Origin: Bacteroidota bacterium
Lineage (GTDB): Bacteria > Bacteroidota > Bacteroidia > Chitinophagales > Saprospiraceae
DNA: 53,104 nucleotides
Direction: 5' to 3'
Assembly: GCA_024743405.1 (NCBI GenBank)
Contig: JANSWP010000050.1
Location: forward strand, 1 to 53,104
Shown: one piece after another, positions 16,017 through 26,539 of the stretch
Position numbering within the stretch: position 1 is the stretch's first letter
Layout of the letters: each line of letters begins with the position of its first letter
Notes under the pieces: generated by a model
Database searches by the model: none
What the model was told of the DNA's origin: nothing
What the model saw: the letters and a program-made list of their open reading frames with translations, nothing else
Translations under genes and position numbers: made by a program

Positions 16017-16691
16017 TCAAATGGTTGTTTTTGCCTCTACTAAGCCTAATACATGAACCAATTGATCTTCTAAATTTAGGTTTGAATTGTCAACAATGAT
16101 TGCGTCATCCGCTTTTTTCAGCGGACTATGCTCCCTGGTTGAATCAATATGATCTCTTTCTACTAAATTTGATTTAACTTCCTCATAATCAACTTTATGC
16201 CCTTTATTCTTTAATTCTTCATACCTTCTTTTAGAACGGACTTCAACATCAGCTGTTAGAAAAATTTTCAACTCAGCATCTGGAAAAACAACTGTTCCAA
16301 TGTCTCTTCCATCCATAACAACCCCTTTCCCATTGGCTATCTCTCGTTGTTTCTTGACCATCTCCGTCCTTACTTCAGATATTTTCGCTACAGGACTAAC
16401 CCTTTCAGATACGTACATCTGCCGAATTTCATCTTGGATATCACGTCCATTCAGAAAAATTCGTGTCCCCAAACCATCATTTTTAAATTGGATATTAATC
16501 TTTGTCAAGGCATCCTTAACCTTTTCTAGATCATTAATATTTATGGCATTTTCTAATAGATAAAACGTGACTGCCCGATACATATCACCAGTACTGATGT
16601 AAGCATATCCGAGGGCATTTCCGAGTTGTTTGGCAAGAGTACTTTTTCCGCAAGAAGAGTGACCGTCTATCGCAATAATTATCTTATTCAA
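16017..16691 (-). CDS. cmk: Cytidylate kinase
   Basis: Phosphorylates CMP and dCMP with ATP in nucleotide metabolism. The P-loop GHSSCGKS is at residues 10-17, the conserved GDMYRAVTFY and later RDIGTVVFPDA (CMP-binding Arg/Asp) are present, and the LID-type region with REH and the KKADDAIIVDNSNL block closes the protein. I place the start at a TTG (16691), which gives MNKIIIAIDGHSSCGKST, the usual N-terminus of Bacteroidota cytidylate kinases, and 224 residues. The upstream ATG at 16742 would add 17 residues (RAKFHDNNHK and so on) of unconserved character. Cytoplasmic. It may form a transcript with the phosphatase and DedA genes downstream. Confidence 0.92.
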   Translation of the reverse strand: MNKIIIAIDGHSSCGKSTLAKQLGNALGYAYISTGDMYRAVTFYLLENAININDLEKVKDALTKINIQFKNDGLGTRIFLNGRDIQDEIRQMYVSERVSPVAKISEVRTEMVKKQREIANGKGVVMDGRDIGTVVFPDAELKIFLTADVEVRSKRRYEELKNKGHKVDYEEVKSNLVERDHIDSTREHSPLKKADDAIIVDNSNLNLEDQLVHVLGLVEAKTTI

Positions 16692-16776
16692 TATTCTATT
16701 AATTTGAATTTTATGATTGTTGTCATGAAATTTGGCGCGCAAATTTAACTTTAATCTTCCTAATCACAAATCCAAA

Positions 16777-18291
16777 TTATTGCTTTAGTCTAGATAAAAT
16801 CATGTTCCATAGCTTTTCATATGGAATGATCTCTAATTCAGTAGAAAGACCTCTAAAGAAGAAAGGAGATTCTATTAGTCGATCATAATATTTTTCTGTA
16901 TTACTCAAATTTTCGGTCCTAAAATCAGCTTTCGTCAATTGTTGAAGTAATCTAATAAATTGAATAACTCTATAATATTCTTCCTTTTTCAATTGGCGAT
17001 TGGCATAACTTTTCAATCGCTCTATTCTCTCAAAAGCCTGATTATAGTTATTCTTCTCTAATAAGAATAACAATTGACCAATAACCATATGAATGGTGAA
17101 AATTCGCTGATCTTTAGGGTATAATATAGAATCATTTAAAAAGCGGTTCAAACGGAATACTTTCTTACGTTGAGTTTTCAAAACAGGATTTTCCTCACCT
17201 TGGCTTTCAATAATATAATTAAGATAAGTCTCATAAATATTCCATCGCTCCCGAGTCTCATTATTTAATTTTCGGAATTTAGAATTACCTTTTGCTCTGT
17301 TAAAAATCGCAATCGCATTGATATAATTATCTGTATGCAAGGCTAATTGGAAATAAAATTCCATAAAAGTGAACCAAGTTTCACTACCTTCTGGAAATGA
17401 TTGAAGACATTTCTCTGCATTTATCTTTCCATTTTTAAAATCTCTAAGATGAAGGTAAGCTGACATCTTTTTCATTTGAAAAGTAGCTAATTTCTCATCT
17501 TGATAAAACAATGGATGTTCTTCAATATACTTTTCTGCACGGTCACATACTTCCAACATAGCTTCAAAATCTCTCAACATTTCAAATCGAAAAGTCCACA
17601 CCAAGTACATGTTGTATATAATTACCGGCGAGTCATAAACTTCTGACAATCCGACCAAGGCATCACAATACGTATCAATTTTTTCAGCCAATTCGGTATT
17701 TTTCGACATGGGCTTGAAATAATTCATTATCACCCGTTGATACAATTCTTCTGAACGAATTTCTGCCTCTAAAACATTAGAATACTGCTTTATGTAGGAA
17801 TCATATTCTTCATATTCTTTTTCGTCTTCATTATCTGCTGAATAACTCCTTAAGATTCGAGAACAATTTACTATAATGTCAGCGAATTTATACTTTAAAG
17901 AAATGGTCAAAATTTGTCGAGCTAATCCAGAGGCAGTTAAGTCAGCACCATTAGAAATTAATATCTTCACCAATGTCCAATCTTTGTTACAAGAATAATA
18001 AGCTCGATCATAATTAGACGTACTCGGCAGGTTGATATCAAGAAAGAACAAGGTATTTAACAAGCGTTTTCTGAAACGAGATTTTAACTGGCGATATTTA
18101 TCATCCGTCGGACTACAGCTATACAAAAAACTAGCTGCATCTCGATCATTCTTAAATTTCCCGGCAAGTAGAGCCTCATAAAAATCGTTAAACTTACTAT
18201 TCTTATGTTTCAAGGAATGATCATCAAATATTTCAATTTTTCTAACTTTCTTCTTGGTTACAATTCCAGCTATTTCGATTAGGTTTTTCAT
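16777..18291 (-). CDS. Uncharacterised helical-repeat protein
   Basis: A 504-residue cytoplasmic-looking protein without signal peptide or membrane segments. It is almost wholly alpha-helical in composition, with recurrent helix pairs rich in Tyr, Leu and Lys/Glu such as ALVGLSEVYDSPVIIYNMYL, LEVCDRAEKYIEEHPLF and EFYFQLALHTDNYINAIAIF, which suggest degenerate TPR-like repeats. The N-terminal part (IEIFDDHSLKHKNSKFNDFY) is followed by a basic K-x-R-x-R-K-R-L block. I do not recognise the family; similar large helical proteins of unknown role are common in Saprospiria (recollection, not checked). It lies between cmk and the first giant gene with a 433-bp gap on its 5' side. Confidence 0.6.
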   Translation of the reverse strand: MKNLIEIAGIVTKKKVRKIEIFDDHSLKHKNSKFNDFYEALLAGKFKNDRDAASFLYSCSPTDDKYRQLKSRFRKRLLNTLFFLDINLPSTSNYDRAYYSCNKDWTLVKILISNGADLTASGLARQILTISLKYKFADIIVNCSRILRSYSADNEDEKEYEEYDSYIKQYSNVLEAEIRSEELYQRVIMNYFKPMSKNTELAEKIDTYCDALVGLSEVYDSPVIIYNMYLVWTFRFEMLRDFEAMLEVCDRAEKYIEEHPLFYQDEKLATFQMKKMSAYLHLRDFKNGKINAEKCLQSFPEGSETWFTFMEFYFQLALHTDNYINAIAIFNRAKGNSKFRKLNNETRERWNIYETYLNYIIESQGEENPVLKTQRKKVFRLNRFLNDSILYPKDQRIFTIHMVIGQLLFLLEKNNYNQAFERIERLKSYANRQLKKEEYYRVIQFIRLLQQLTKADFRTENLSNTEKYYDRLIESPFFFRGLSTELEIIPYEKLWNMILSRLKQ

Positions 18292-18724
18292 CCTTCCTGT
18301 TTATTATTAAAAAAAGCCTGCTACTTTATCTTAGAAACTCTACTAAACAAGAATTATTCCTTTTATTAAAATTTGATGTCACAATTCGAGGAAAAAACAA
18401 AAAAAATCATTTACATTCCTCATTCCTGCAAATTACAAATTATATAAAACATACATGTATTTCATCCTTTTAATCAATGATTTACTTTATTTGTTTTCAA
18501 AAAAACTAGGAATAAAACTTCAAACAATTGATAATGTGAGGATTGCAATTAAAGATTGAACATAATATATGTGTAATTATCGACTCAATTTTATATCCAT
18601 ATTTGTGACGTGGTTATTGTAATTGTACAAAAAAAATGGCGACCATGAAACATCATGATCACCATTTTTATTTGAAAATTTATTTTATAAATCTTATAAA
18701 CAGTTTTTATCGTAATTCAATTTG
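18292..18724. other. Intergenic region between unknown helical protein and giant gene 1
   Basis: This stretch has no gene. It holds the 3' hairpin of giant gene 1 (18632-18669) and, on the other side, the untranslated leader of the 16777-18291 gene. The middle (18380-18620) is strongly AT-rich, with no repeat copy or ORF that I could support. Confidence 0.6.
18632..18669 (-). terminator. Rho-independent terminator of giant gene 1 (possibly bidirectional)
   Basis: Left arm AAAATGGCGACCATGA (18633-18648), loop AACA, right arm TCATGATCACCATTTTT (18653-18669). About 14 of 16 pairs match. On the minus strand the stem is followed by a run of eight T, and it lies about 55 bp after the giant gene 1 stop codon. 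The plus side also ends in a short T run. Confidence 0.78.
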
Positions 18725-21700
18725 TCATTTCGTGAGCGTTACATCTCCCTCATATAGTTCGACTGTACCATCTACAAACTCAATTAAGGCAAACCAAACA
18801 TAAACTGCCGCATTGGTTTTTTGACCTCTATGTACACCATCCCATCCATGAGCTGGATCATCTGGCTGGAAATCATATTGCTCATAAACGGTTTCGCCCC
18901 ATCTATTGAAGACTAAGAAAGACTCAATCTTTGCAACGCTTTTCCCATCAGAGAAAATCATAAAGACATCATTTGCTCCATCACCATTTGGACTAAATGC
19001 ATTAGGGATATAAACGTTTTGATCTTTAGTTACTCTAATCAAAATATTACCTTTATCCTGGCAGCCATTTTCATCAGTAATCGTAACTGTATATATGGTT
19101 GTTTCCGTTGGATTCGCCATTGGGTCGAGGCAATCGACACAACTTAAACCAAAAGATGGAGTCCATGAAACACTTTGAATTTCATTAAGAGGAACATTGG
19201 TAATAGTCTGTATTTGCGTTTGATCTCCCCAAGAAATTTCTATTTCTGGAGTCAATAAATCCACATTCACTTCAGCTGGCGTAACGATCGTGATATCTTG
19301 GTCTTCTTCACATCCATTTGCATCTTGCACAATCACATCGTAGCTACCTGATGCTACCCCAGTAAAAAACGAATTATTAGAGAAGGATTGACCTCCGTCT
19401 ATTGAATACATATATGGAGGAATACCACCAGAAACTTGATTAAAGGAAATGGCACCATTATCACCAGCACAATAGGGCTGATTAAGGAATAATTCTGCTT
19501 CTGGCGCATCTTCAAAAACTTCTACTTCATCTATAGAAGAACATCCATTATCATTGTCAGTAACGACCAGTTGATAAATACCACCTTCGGTAATTGCTGG
19601 AGTTAAAGTATTGTTTCCTGATGCGATTTCACCATTAGCAGATGTCCATTCATACGAATAATTACCATTACTCGATGAACCTGTTCCATCTAATGGCTGA
19701 ACGTCATCCCAACAATTTCTAGTGAAATTTTGACCTGCATCAGCAGTCGGAGCTTCTAGCTCTTGACTGATGATAATATCTCCTATTTCTGTACATCCAT
19801 TATCTGTATTGGTAATGACTAATTGGTATGTACCAGGCTCATCTACCTCAGGAGTTAACGTATTACCTCCAGTTACAATATTACCATTGACGGTTGACCA
19901 CTGATAAATAAAATCATTTCCATTACTAGAAGGTGTTCCATCAATAGTCACTTGAAGTACTTGACAATCTAATTCATCTGGATCTAGAATTGAGATAATT
20001 GGCGCATCCATATCATCTAATACTGATACATTATCTGAACTTGAACAACCATTTGCAACATTTATGACAACTAAAGTAAAGGTACCCGATTGAGTAACCG
20101 TAGGTTCTAATGAATCATCACTAAAGATACTACCAGGTCCATCCCATTGGTAAATGTAAGTAGGTCCGGTGTCAGATCCCATGCCATTAAGAGAGACTGT
20201 TGGAAAAGAGCAAGTTAAAACAGCAGTTGTTCCTGCCTCAGCAATAGGCTCTGTCTTATCTTCATTAACGACAACAGAAAAACTATTATCGCATCCATTC
20301 GATCCATCCAAAACGACCAACTGATAAGTACCCGCTGCCCCCACAGTAGGAGTCAAAGAACTACCACCACTTATTATTATACCATCGGCCGTTGTCCATT
20401 GATAACTAAATGCTCCTCCTTGACTAGATCCTGTTCCATCTATTTGAACTTGTGAAACAGCACACGTGATTGGGTCAACAGCAACTGCCTGAGCTGTTGG
20501 TAGATCTGAAGATTGGGTTACAGTAACTTCATCTGTAGAAGTACATCCTGTCCATGTATTAGTTACTTCTATTTGGTAAATACCAGGTGCATCAACGACC
20601 GGGCTAGTAGTATTTGCTCCACCTACAATATTACCTCCAGAAACAACTGACCAATTATAAACATAATTGGTCCCGGCACTTGATCCTAATCCACTCAAAG
20701 AAAGGAAAGTAGAAGAACAATCTAATTGTTGATCATTACCAGCTTCAGCTGCTGGAGGAGCAACATTTTCATTGACGATGACACTCGCAGAAGAACTACA
20801 ATTATTAGCAGCATTAAAGACTGTGATAATGTAGGTTCCTGGTGCATTTGCCCAGGCGGTAGTAGCATCTATACCCGATATGATGTTTCCATCAATTGTT
20901 GACCACTCATAAGAAATATTAGCGCCAGTCTCAGAAGATGTACCATCCAAAATCACTTGCAAAGCACCACAAGTTAAAGTATCTGAAGGAGCGATGGATG
21001 CCTGTGGAGCATTATCATCTTGAGTAATTTCAACAGATGCTACCTCCGTACAACCACTTACCGTATTTGTAACGATTAGGTCATAAACACCAGGAGCGCT
21101 AACTGTTGGATTAATAATGTCTTGGTTTGAACTAAAGACGCCATTAGCCGTCGTCCAACTATAACTAATGTTTGTTCCGGTTGAGGACAATGAACCATCC
21201 AATTCCAACTCATCAATCGCACAAGACAATTGCTCTGTTGATCCAGCATCAGCCGAAGGTGTATCAAAGTTTTCTGTAATAACTACATTATCAACGGTAG
21301 AGCAACCATTAGTAAGATCAGTCACCATTACTTCGTAGGTACCTGATGCACTAATTTCAGGATTTATTGTTGTAGATCCATCCTCAATAACACCGTCTGT
21401 AGTAAACCACATGATATCAAAAATACCTCCCAAAGAAGAGCCGGTTCCGTCTAAAATCAATGTAGAATTATAACAATTGATAACATCAGTAGGACCAGCT
21501 TCCGCATCAGGATAATCAATATTCTCCGTAACTACTACTTGATCAGTAGCCGTACAACCATTGGTAATATCAGTAACTAGAAGATCATAAGTTCCTGATG
21601 CATTGACGTTTGGTAGTAAAGTATTATCACCACTAACAAAATTACCTCCAGAAGTTGTCCATTGATATTCGAAATCTGACCCCAAACTAGATTGGGTTCC

Positions 21701-24700
21701 ATTGATAATCACTACATCAGTGGCACAGGTGATTTCTGGCGGAGTTTGAGCCAAGGCATCTGGTGCATTGATATCTTGAATTACTTCTATTTCAAGAGAT
21801 TCTATACAGCCATTATCTATGTTTGTAATCGTCAAAAGATAATCACCTGGCTCATTAGTAGAAGCCATCAAATCAGTTGGATTTGTTATGGTGTTTCCAT
21901 CTAAACTTAACCATTGATAATCATAATTCCCATTTGATGAAGAACCTGTCCCATCAAGGGTTGCCGTCAAATCATCACAATCTAATGATCCTGCAATCGC
22001 TGTAACTGTAGGAGACGTTATATCTTGAATAACTGTTACACTAGTTGTATTTTCACAATTATTAGCATTATCAACAATACTCAAAGTATAAGTACCAGGT
22101 TGATTAATACTTGGTGTTAAGGTATTTTGACCACCTGTGAAGTTCCCATCGCTAGTAGACCAAACAGCTTGAACATTAGCACCAGCCGTTGAATTAGATC
22201 CATCCAATGTAATACTAGTCAAATCACATGTCAACACCTCTGGCATCATAATATCAGCATTAGGAATATTGGCATCTTCTCCTATTGTCACACTCGCGGT
22301 TGCGGTACATCCATTATTTGGATTAATAATATCTAATACATAGGTTCCTCCAGAATTTACAATTGGGGTTTCAGTATCTGATCCCGATACAATACTCCCA
22401 TCAACAGTAGTCCATTGAATATTAAGTGGTCCATTACCTGAGACGACACCTTGCAATGTAACTTCAGGAGTTACGCAATCTATCATCATTGTTTGACCAG
22501 CATCAGCAGTTGGAATCTCATTATCTTCAACCACATTAATTGAAGCAGTTGAAGTACAATTACTTGCTGTATTTGTAATTAATAGATCATAAGTTCCAGC
22601 CGTATTGACAATTGGTGTTAATGAATCATCTCCAGAAACAATCGTTCCATCTGAGGTTGTCCACGAATATTGTAAAGGTCCACTTCCAAGAGAACTACTT
22701 GCATCTATCGTAATTTCTGTTGCTACACAAGTCAATGCTCCAGGAGGAGCAATTTGAGCATCAGGTGTATCTATATTCATCGTGACATTTACAGTTGAGA
22801 CTTCATCGCAACCATTATCTTCATTCAAAATATGCAATTCATATGTTCCGTCAGAATCCACTTCAGGAGTCAAGGTATTTTGACCACCAACGAAGCTACC
22901 ATCTGAAGTTGTCCAAGTGAATACTAAATTACCTGTATTCGTAGAGTTACTCCCATCAATGAAAACAGTAGGAAAGTCACAATTTATTTCCGCTGGCGGC
23001 AAAATCTCAATTTGTGGACTGATAATATTCTCGTCAACAACTACAGTTGAAACTGCAGTGCAACCATTAGCTGCATCTGAAACAGTTAAAACATATTCCC
23101 CAGGTGAATTAATTTCAGGAGTCAAGCTGTTTTGCCCAGAAACGAAATTTCCACCGTTGGTCGTCCAATTAAAAGTCACTGTACCTCCAGAGCTTGAATT
23201 CGAAGCGTCTAAAACAATATTAGAAATGTCACAATCCAACGTTTGATCATCGCCTGCATCTGCTACTGGGACATCAGAATTTAAATCGACATCTACTGAA
23301 GCGATATCAGTACAACCGTTGGTCGTGTTCGTCACAATAATATCATAAGTTCCAGCTTCACTTACTTGAGGAGTCATTGTATTTCCACCAGAAACAATAG
23401 TTCCATTATTTGTTACCCAATTATAAGTATATGTCCCACCTTGAGTTGAACCAGTTCCATCCAAAGTAACTGTATTGGCTGTACAGGAAAGCAATTGCCC
23501 TGGACCTGCATTGGCAGTCGGAGGGTTTAAATCAGAGGCAATAGTTACCATTTCATCTTCTGTACAACCATTATCATCATTGGTAACAACCAAGATATAA
23601 GTGCCCTCTAGATCTACTTCAGGAAATAAAGTAGTTCCTCCATTTACAATGTTTCCATCAGGTGTTGTCCATTCATATGTAAAGTTTCCATTTGAACTTG
23701 AACCTGATCCATCTATAGTAATCTGTAAATTATCACAATCAATAATTGGAGGAGATTGAATAGCCGCAGTCGGTAAATCCTCATTTTGGATAACAACTGT
23801 GACATCCTCTTCTGTACATCCATTGTCAGCATTAGTGACTACCAGTGTGTAAGACCCTGGCGTATTAACGATTGGATTCAAAGTGTTTCCTCCACTTACA
23901 ATTCCTGGGCCTGACCATTGATAGGTAATATTTGTGCCTTCAGTAGATCCGTCCCCATTTACGGTAGTGGTAGAGTTTAGACAATCTATTAAACCATCCG
24001 TTGTTGCAATTGCAACGGGAGGAATCGTATTATCATCAATGACAACTTCGGAAAGTGCCGTACAGCCATTAAAATCTGTGACTGTTACTTCATAAAATCC
24101 AGGTATTAATCCTGTAATCGTTTGCCCATTCGCACCATTACTCCATTGGTAGGCATAACTAGGATTTCCACCAATGACATCTGCTTCAGCCGAACCACCT
24201 GACGGATTAAAACAATTAGGCGTACTTAATGATACTGCATTAGCCTCAAGCTCTTCTCCATCCTCTATAGTACCACTAACTTCAGCTTCACATCCAACAT
24301 CATCTAGAACTGTAACACTGTAAAATCCTGGACCAAGGTTTGTTGCATAACTGGTTGTATCTGGTAAGCCATTGCTCCATAAATAAACAAATGGAGGTAC
24401 CCCTGAAGTAGGAGTTACTTGAATTGTTCCATCATCATCTCCAGAACATCCAATATTTGTACTTACAATTTCAGCTTCCATAGGCACTTCACTTACCTGA
24501 AAGAAACCAGCCCCAATCCCTTCGCACAAATTATTGGTTCCGTTATTGACGCTAAATATTTCATATTGTCCTTCACCAAAAACCTCATAGGTATAAGGTG
24601 GAATATCACCAGGATTGATAACCAAAGGAGGAGAAAGAGGCACTCCATCTTGTGAGATCACAATTTCCATTGGCATACTCTCAATACCTGATTCAATATT

Positions 24701-26488
24701 AATTTCCAAAAACACAGACTGTGCATTTGCATCACAAACAAGTTCGACCCCAGATACCAGGGTGACAATTGGCAATGGATATACAGTTATTGTAGCTTGT
24801 GCTTCGTCAGTAGATCCACAAAAATCTGTAACCGTTACGGTATAAGTTTCTGTTTCTGTTGGTGCTGCAACCAATATAGGTGCATTAGTGCCATCATCCC
24901 ACTGATATGTATAAATTGCTGGATTTTGAACGCCTCCACTTACGGACGGTTCCAGCACGACCGCCCCTCCACCACACAGCTCTTGATCAAAGAGGTTCGC
25001 GTCTATGGGAGGCGGCTCTTCAATATATAAGACAATTTCATCATTCGTACAACTACACGGATTATCTAGGGTTAAGACTATACTTTCTTGTCCTTCTATA
25101 ATTCCATCTGAAAATACAGAAACTGGAAGAAAAAAGGATGCTGCGCCAGGAGGAATAATAACAAATGGAGGTAATGGTCCATAATCTACTCCCGGGGTTG
25201 CAGTACTACTTGGATCTACAGAAATATTGATCGTAATAAGACTATTTAAGTTATTTCCAATACGCTCAAAAAGAAATCCGCCATCCGGGCAATCTTCATA
25301 TACTATATTAGTACCAGTAATATTTGAGAAAGCATCAGCAGAGGCAGTACCACCCGCATTAAAGGATCCTGCGCCTAAAAAAACAGCCGTATCATAAATT
25401 CCATCTCCAATATCAGATACGACTAATTTAATATGATAAGTTTCACAAGGAATTACATTCGCAGTTGAAATAATAACTGATGTATAACCATCGAATTGAA
25501 AGCCTGGATTTACAGAGCCTCCACATCCACCTGAGTTAGGTATAAAATAGGATGTATTCTGCGTTTGGTTAACCGTATTAATGGTAATTGGTGTAGCACC
25601 ACCAGGAACTACTCCAATATTAATCCCTCCATTAGAAAAGGGGCCGCTAATCCCAGGTCCACTAATAAAGAACCCAAAAATATCGTTAAACTGAGATCCT
25701 ACCCACTCACAATATTCCTCTGATGCAAATACAAACAAAAAATCCATTGTATTTATGGTAGGGGTAAAGTCAAATTCAATACCTTCTGTATCAAAAGTAG
25801 GATGAGATCCTGCATATACAGCTAGATCTGGATCACCTCCTCCACCTCCCATATTATTTCCTGCCGACCCACTATTATTAGGACCTGTTGCATTATTAAT
25901 ATTTCCAGTAGATAAAATCACTCCTTCTTCTAATCCAAAGGTGCCACCAAAAAATTGCCCTCTACCTTGAGTCGGCCCAATGCCTGTAACACCAGTGACA
26001 TCAAAGCAGTTGCCACCAATAAATACGTCCTCAACAAGATATTGGTCAGCCCCGGGACTGACAGACAAAGCAAAATCTTCTAAAAAGGTATTATCCTTTT
26101 CACATGTTTGGCACCCTATAGAAACGTAGGTTGCCTCTTGACACATGCCACCATAATAGGTAAATTCTTGGCATTCCTCTTCAGCAACAAATTGAAGTAC
26201 TTGTTCTTCGGAACCTCCTTCAAAAGAAACTTTTGGTTCGCAATTTTCCCCTTTTACTGCAAAGATTCGGTAAGTCTGACCTGGAATCAGATTACAGAAT
26301 TGCATAGGCTGAGAGTTGCCTTTTGGTTTGACCATGAATCGCCCTCTATTATCCGCAGGTACAAACAAGGTTTCAACCTCCCCAAGCAAATTGTCACTAT
26401 AGGGATTTTGATTTACCTGGTTTGGCGGCCTTTCATCAGGTGTAAAATTCAAAAAGAAAAACACTAACAAGAGTAAAAGTGCTCTCAT
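18725..26488 (-). CDS. Giant surface protein 1: choice-of-anchor L, Ig-like repeats, CHU_C (T9SS type B) sorting domain
   Basis: A secreted protein of 2587 residues. Order of parts: signal peptide (MRALLLLLVFFFLNF); choice-of-anchor L domain, roughly residues 140-375, with GVILSTGNINNATGPNN, FVFASEEYCEWVGSQFNDIF and HIKLVVSDIGDGIYDTAVFL; Calx-beta-like segment, about 385-490, with SSTATPGVDYGPLP and EGQESIVLTL; Ig/PKD-like units; two SprB-like units with SNG.. and VTVTDFNGC; about 18 tandem Ig-like repeats of about 84 residues; a last SprB-like unit; and the C-terminal gliding-motility-associated domain (IPNAFSPNGDGANDVF to GDVTLTK). The C-terminal domain targets proteins to the type IX secretion system as type B substrates. 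The long repeats suggest a surface filament for adhesion or gliding (inference). It is a paralogue of the gene immediately upstream. Confidence 0.93.
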   Translation of the reverse strand: MRALLLLLVFFFLNFTPDERPPNQVNQNPYSDNLLGEVETLFVPADNRGRFMVKPKGNSQPMQFCNLIPGQTYRIFAVKGENCEPKVSFEGGSEEQVLQFVAEEECQEFTYYGGMCQEATYVSIGCQTCEKDNTFLEDFALSVSPGADQYLVEDVFIGGNCFDVTGVTGIGPTQGRGQFFGGTFGLEEGVILSTGNINNATGPNNSGSAGNNMGGGGGDPDLAVYAGSHPTFDTEGIEFDFTPTINTMDFLFVFASEEYCEWVGSQFNDIFGFFISGPGISGPFSNGGINIGVVPGGATPITINTVNQTQNTSYFIPNSGGCGGSVNPGFQFDGYTSVIISTANVIPCETYHIKLVVSDIGDGIYDTAVFLGAGSFNAGGTASADAFSNITGTNIVYEDCPDGGFLFERIGNNLNSLITINISVDPSSTATPGVDYGPLPPFVIIPPGAASFFLPVSVFSDGIIEGQESIVLTLDNPCSCTNDEIVLYIEEPPPIDANLFDQELCGGGAVVLEPSVSGGVQNPAIYTYQWDDGTNAPILVAAPTETETYTVTVTDFCGSTDEAQATITVYPLPIVTLVSGVELVCDANAQSVFLEINIESGIESMPMEIVISQDGVPLSPPLVINPGDIPPYTYEVFGEGQYEIFSVNNGTNNLCEGIGAGFFQVSEVPMEAEIVSTNIGCSGDDDGTIQVTPTSGVPPFVYLWSNGLPDTTSYATNLGPGFYSVTVLDDVGCEAEVSGTIEDGEELEANAVSLSTPNCFNPSGGSAEADVIGGNPSYAYQWSNGANGQTITGLIPGFYEVTVTDFNGCTALSEVVIDDNTIPPVAIATTDGLIDCLNSTTTVNGDGSTEGTNITYQWSGPGIVSGGNTLNPIVNTPGSYTLVVTNADNGCTEEDVTVVIQNEDLPTAAIQSPPIIDCDNLQITIDGSGSSSNGNFTYEWTTPDGNIVNGGTTLFPEVDLEGTYILVVTNDDNGCTEDEMVTIASDLNPPTANAGPGQLLSCTANTVTLDGTGSTQGGTYTYNWVTNNGTIVSGGNTMTPQVSEAGTYDIIVTNTTNGCTDIASVDVDLNSDVPVADAGDDQTLDCDISNIVLDASNSSSGGTVTFNWTTNGGNFVSGQNSLTPEINSPGEYVLTVSDAANGCTAVSTVVVDENIISPQIEILPPAEINCDFPTVFIDGSNSTNTGNLVFTWTTSDGSFVGGQNTLTPEVDSDGTYELHILNEDNGCDEVSTVNVTMNIDTPDAQIAPPGALTCVATEITIDASSSLGSGPLQYSWTTSDGTIVSGDDSLTPIVNTAGTYDLLITNTASNCTSTASINVVEDNEIPTADAGQTMMIDCVTPEVTLQGVVSGNGPLNIQWTTVDGSIVSGSDTETPIVNSGGTYVLDIINPNNGCTATASVTIGEDANIPNADIMMPEVLTCDLTSITLDGSNSTAGANVQAVWSTSDGNFTGGQNTLTPSINQPGTYTLSIVDNANNCENTTSVTVIQDITSPTVTAIAGSLDCDDLTATLDGTGSSSNGNYDYQWLSLDGNTITNPTDLMASTNEPGDYLLTITNIDNGCIESLEIEVIQDINAPDALAQTPPEITCATDVVIINGTQSSLGSDFEYQWTTSGGNFVSGDNTLLPNVNASGTYDLLVTDITNGCTATDQVVVTENIDYPDAEAGPTDVINCYNSTLILDGTGSSLGGIFDIMWFTTDGVIEDGSTTINPEISASGTYEVMVTDLTNGCSTVDNVVITENFDTPSADAGSTEQLSCAIDELELDGSLSSTGTNISYSWTTANGVFSSNQDIINPTVSAPGVYDLIVTNTVSGCTEVASVEITQDDNAPQASIAPSDTLTCGALQVILDGTSSETGANISYEWSTIDGNIISGIDATTAWANAPGTYIITVFNAANNCSSSASVIVNENVAPPAAEAGNDQQLDCSSTFLSLSGLGSSAGTNYVYNWSVVSGGNIVGGANTTSPVVDAPGIYQIEVTNTWTGCTSTDEVTVTQSSDLPTAQAVAVDPITCAVSQVQIDGTGSSQGGAFSYQWTTADGIIISGGSSLTPTVGAAGTYQLVVLDGSNGCDNSFSVVVNEDKTEPIAEAGTTAVLTCSFPTVSLNGMGSDTGPTYIYQWDGPGSIFSDDSLEPTVTQSGTFTLVVINVANGCSSSDNVSVLDDMDAPIISILDPDELDCQVLQVTIDGTPSSNGNDFIYQWSTVNGNIVTGGNTLTPEVDEPGTYQLVITNTDNGCTEIGDIIISQELEAPTADAGQNFTRNCWDDVQPLDGTGSSSNGNYSYEWTSANGEIASGNNTLTPAITEGGIYQLVVTDNDNGCSSIDEVEVFEDAPEAELFLNQPYCAGDNGAISFNQVSGGIPPYMYSIDGGQSFSNNSFFTGVASGSYDVIVQDANGCEEDQDITIVTPAEVNVDLLTPEIEISWGDQTQIQTITNVPLNEIQSVSWTPSFGLSCVDCLDPMANPTETTIYTVTITDENGCQDKGNILIRVTKDQNVYIPNAFSPNGDGANDVFMIFSDGKSVAKIESFLVFNRWGETVYEQYDFQPDDPAHGWDGVHRGQKTNAAVYVWFALIEFVDGTVELYEGDVTLTK
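19497..24030 (-). repeat. Tandem array of about 18 Ig-like repeats (about 252 bp each) in giant gene 1
   Basis: Each unit encodes a pattern of the form ADAG..-L-x-C, LDGTGSS.G.., YxWT..G.I.SG...L.P.V...GTY.L.VTN..NGCT, V.V..D. Counting the first cysteine of each unit by eye gives 18. Two cysteines per unit (the LxC and the NGC) recur at fixed spacing, so one disulphide per repeat is plausible. DNA copies are diverged, not identical. Confidence 0.82.
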
Positions 26489-26531
26489 CTTATATTTATT
26501 TTGTTAAAAAAATATTAAACATATATTAAAT

Positions 26532-26539
26532 CAAAGTTA
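26532..26539 (-). promoter_or_regulatory. Putative Bacteroidota -7 box (TAACTTTG) of giant gene 1
   Basis: Read on the minus strand, TAACTTTG matches the TAnnTTTG -7 consensus of Bacteroidota sigma-70. It lies 43 bp before the giant gene 1 ATG. Around 19 bp further upstream a TTTTTAG stretch is a weak match to the -33 TTTG box. This would give a leader of roughly 35-40 nt. Confidence 0.42.

Noticed and set aside
16692-16742. ATG start for cytidylate kinase at 16742
   Set aside because: The added residues are not family-like; TTG at 16691 restores the usual MNKIIIAIDG start.
22917-26467. Plus-strand ORFs inside giant gene 1 (for example 22917-23246 and 26108-26467)
   Set aside because: They are antisense to a continuous, well-conserved domain protein and arise from its composition.
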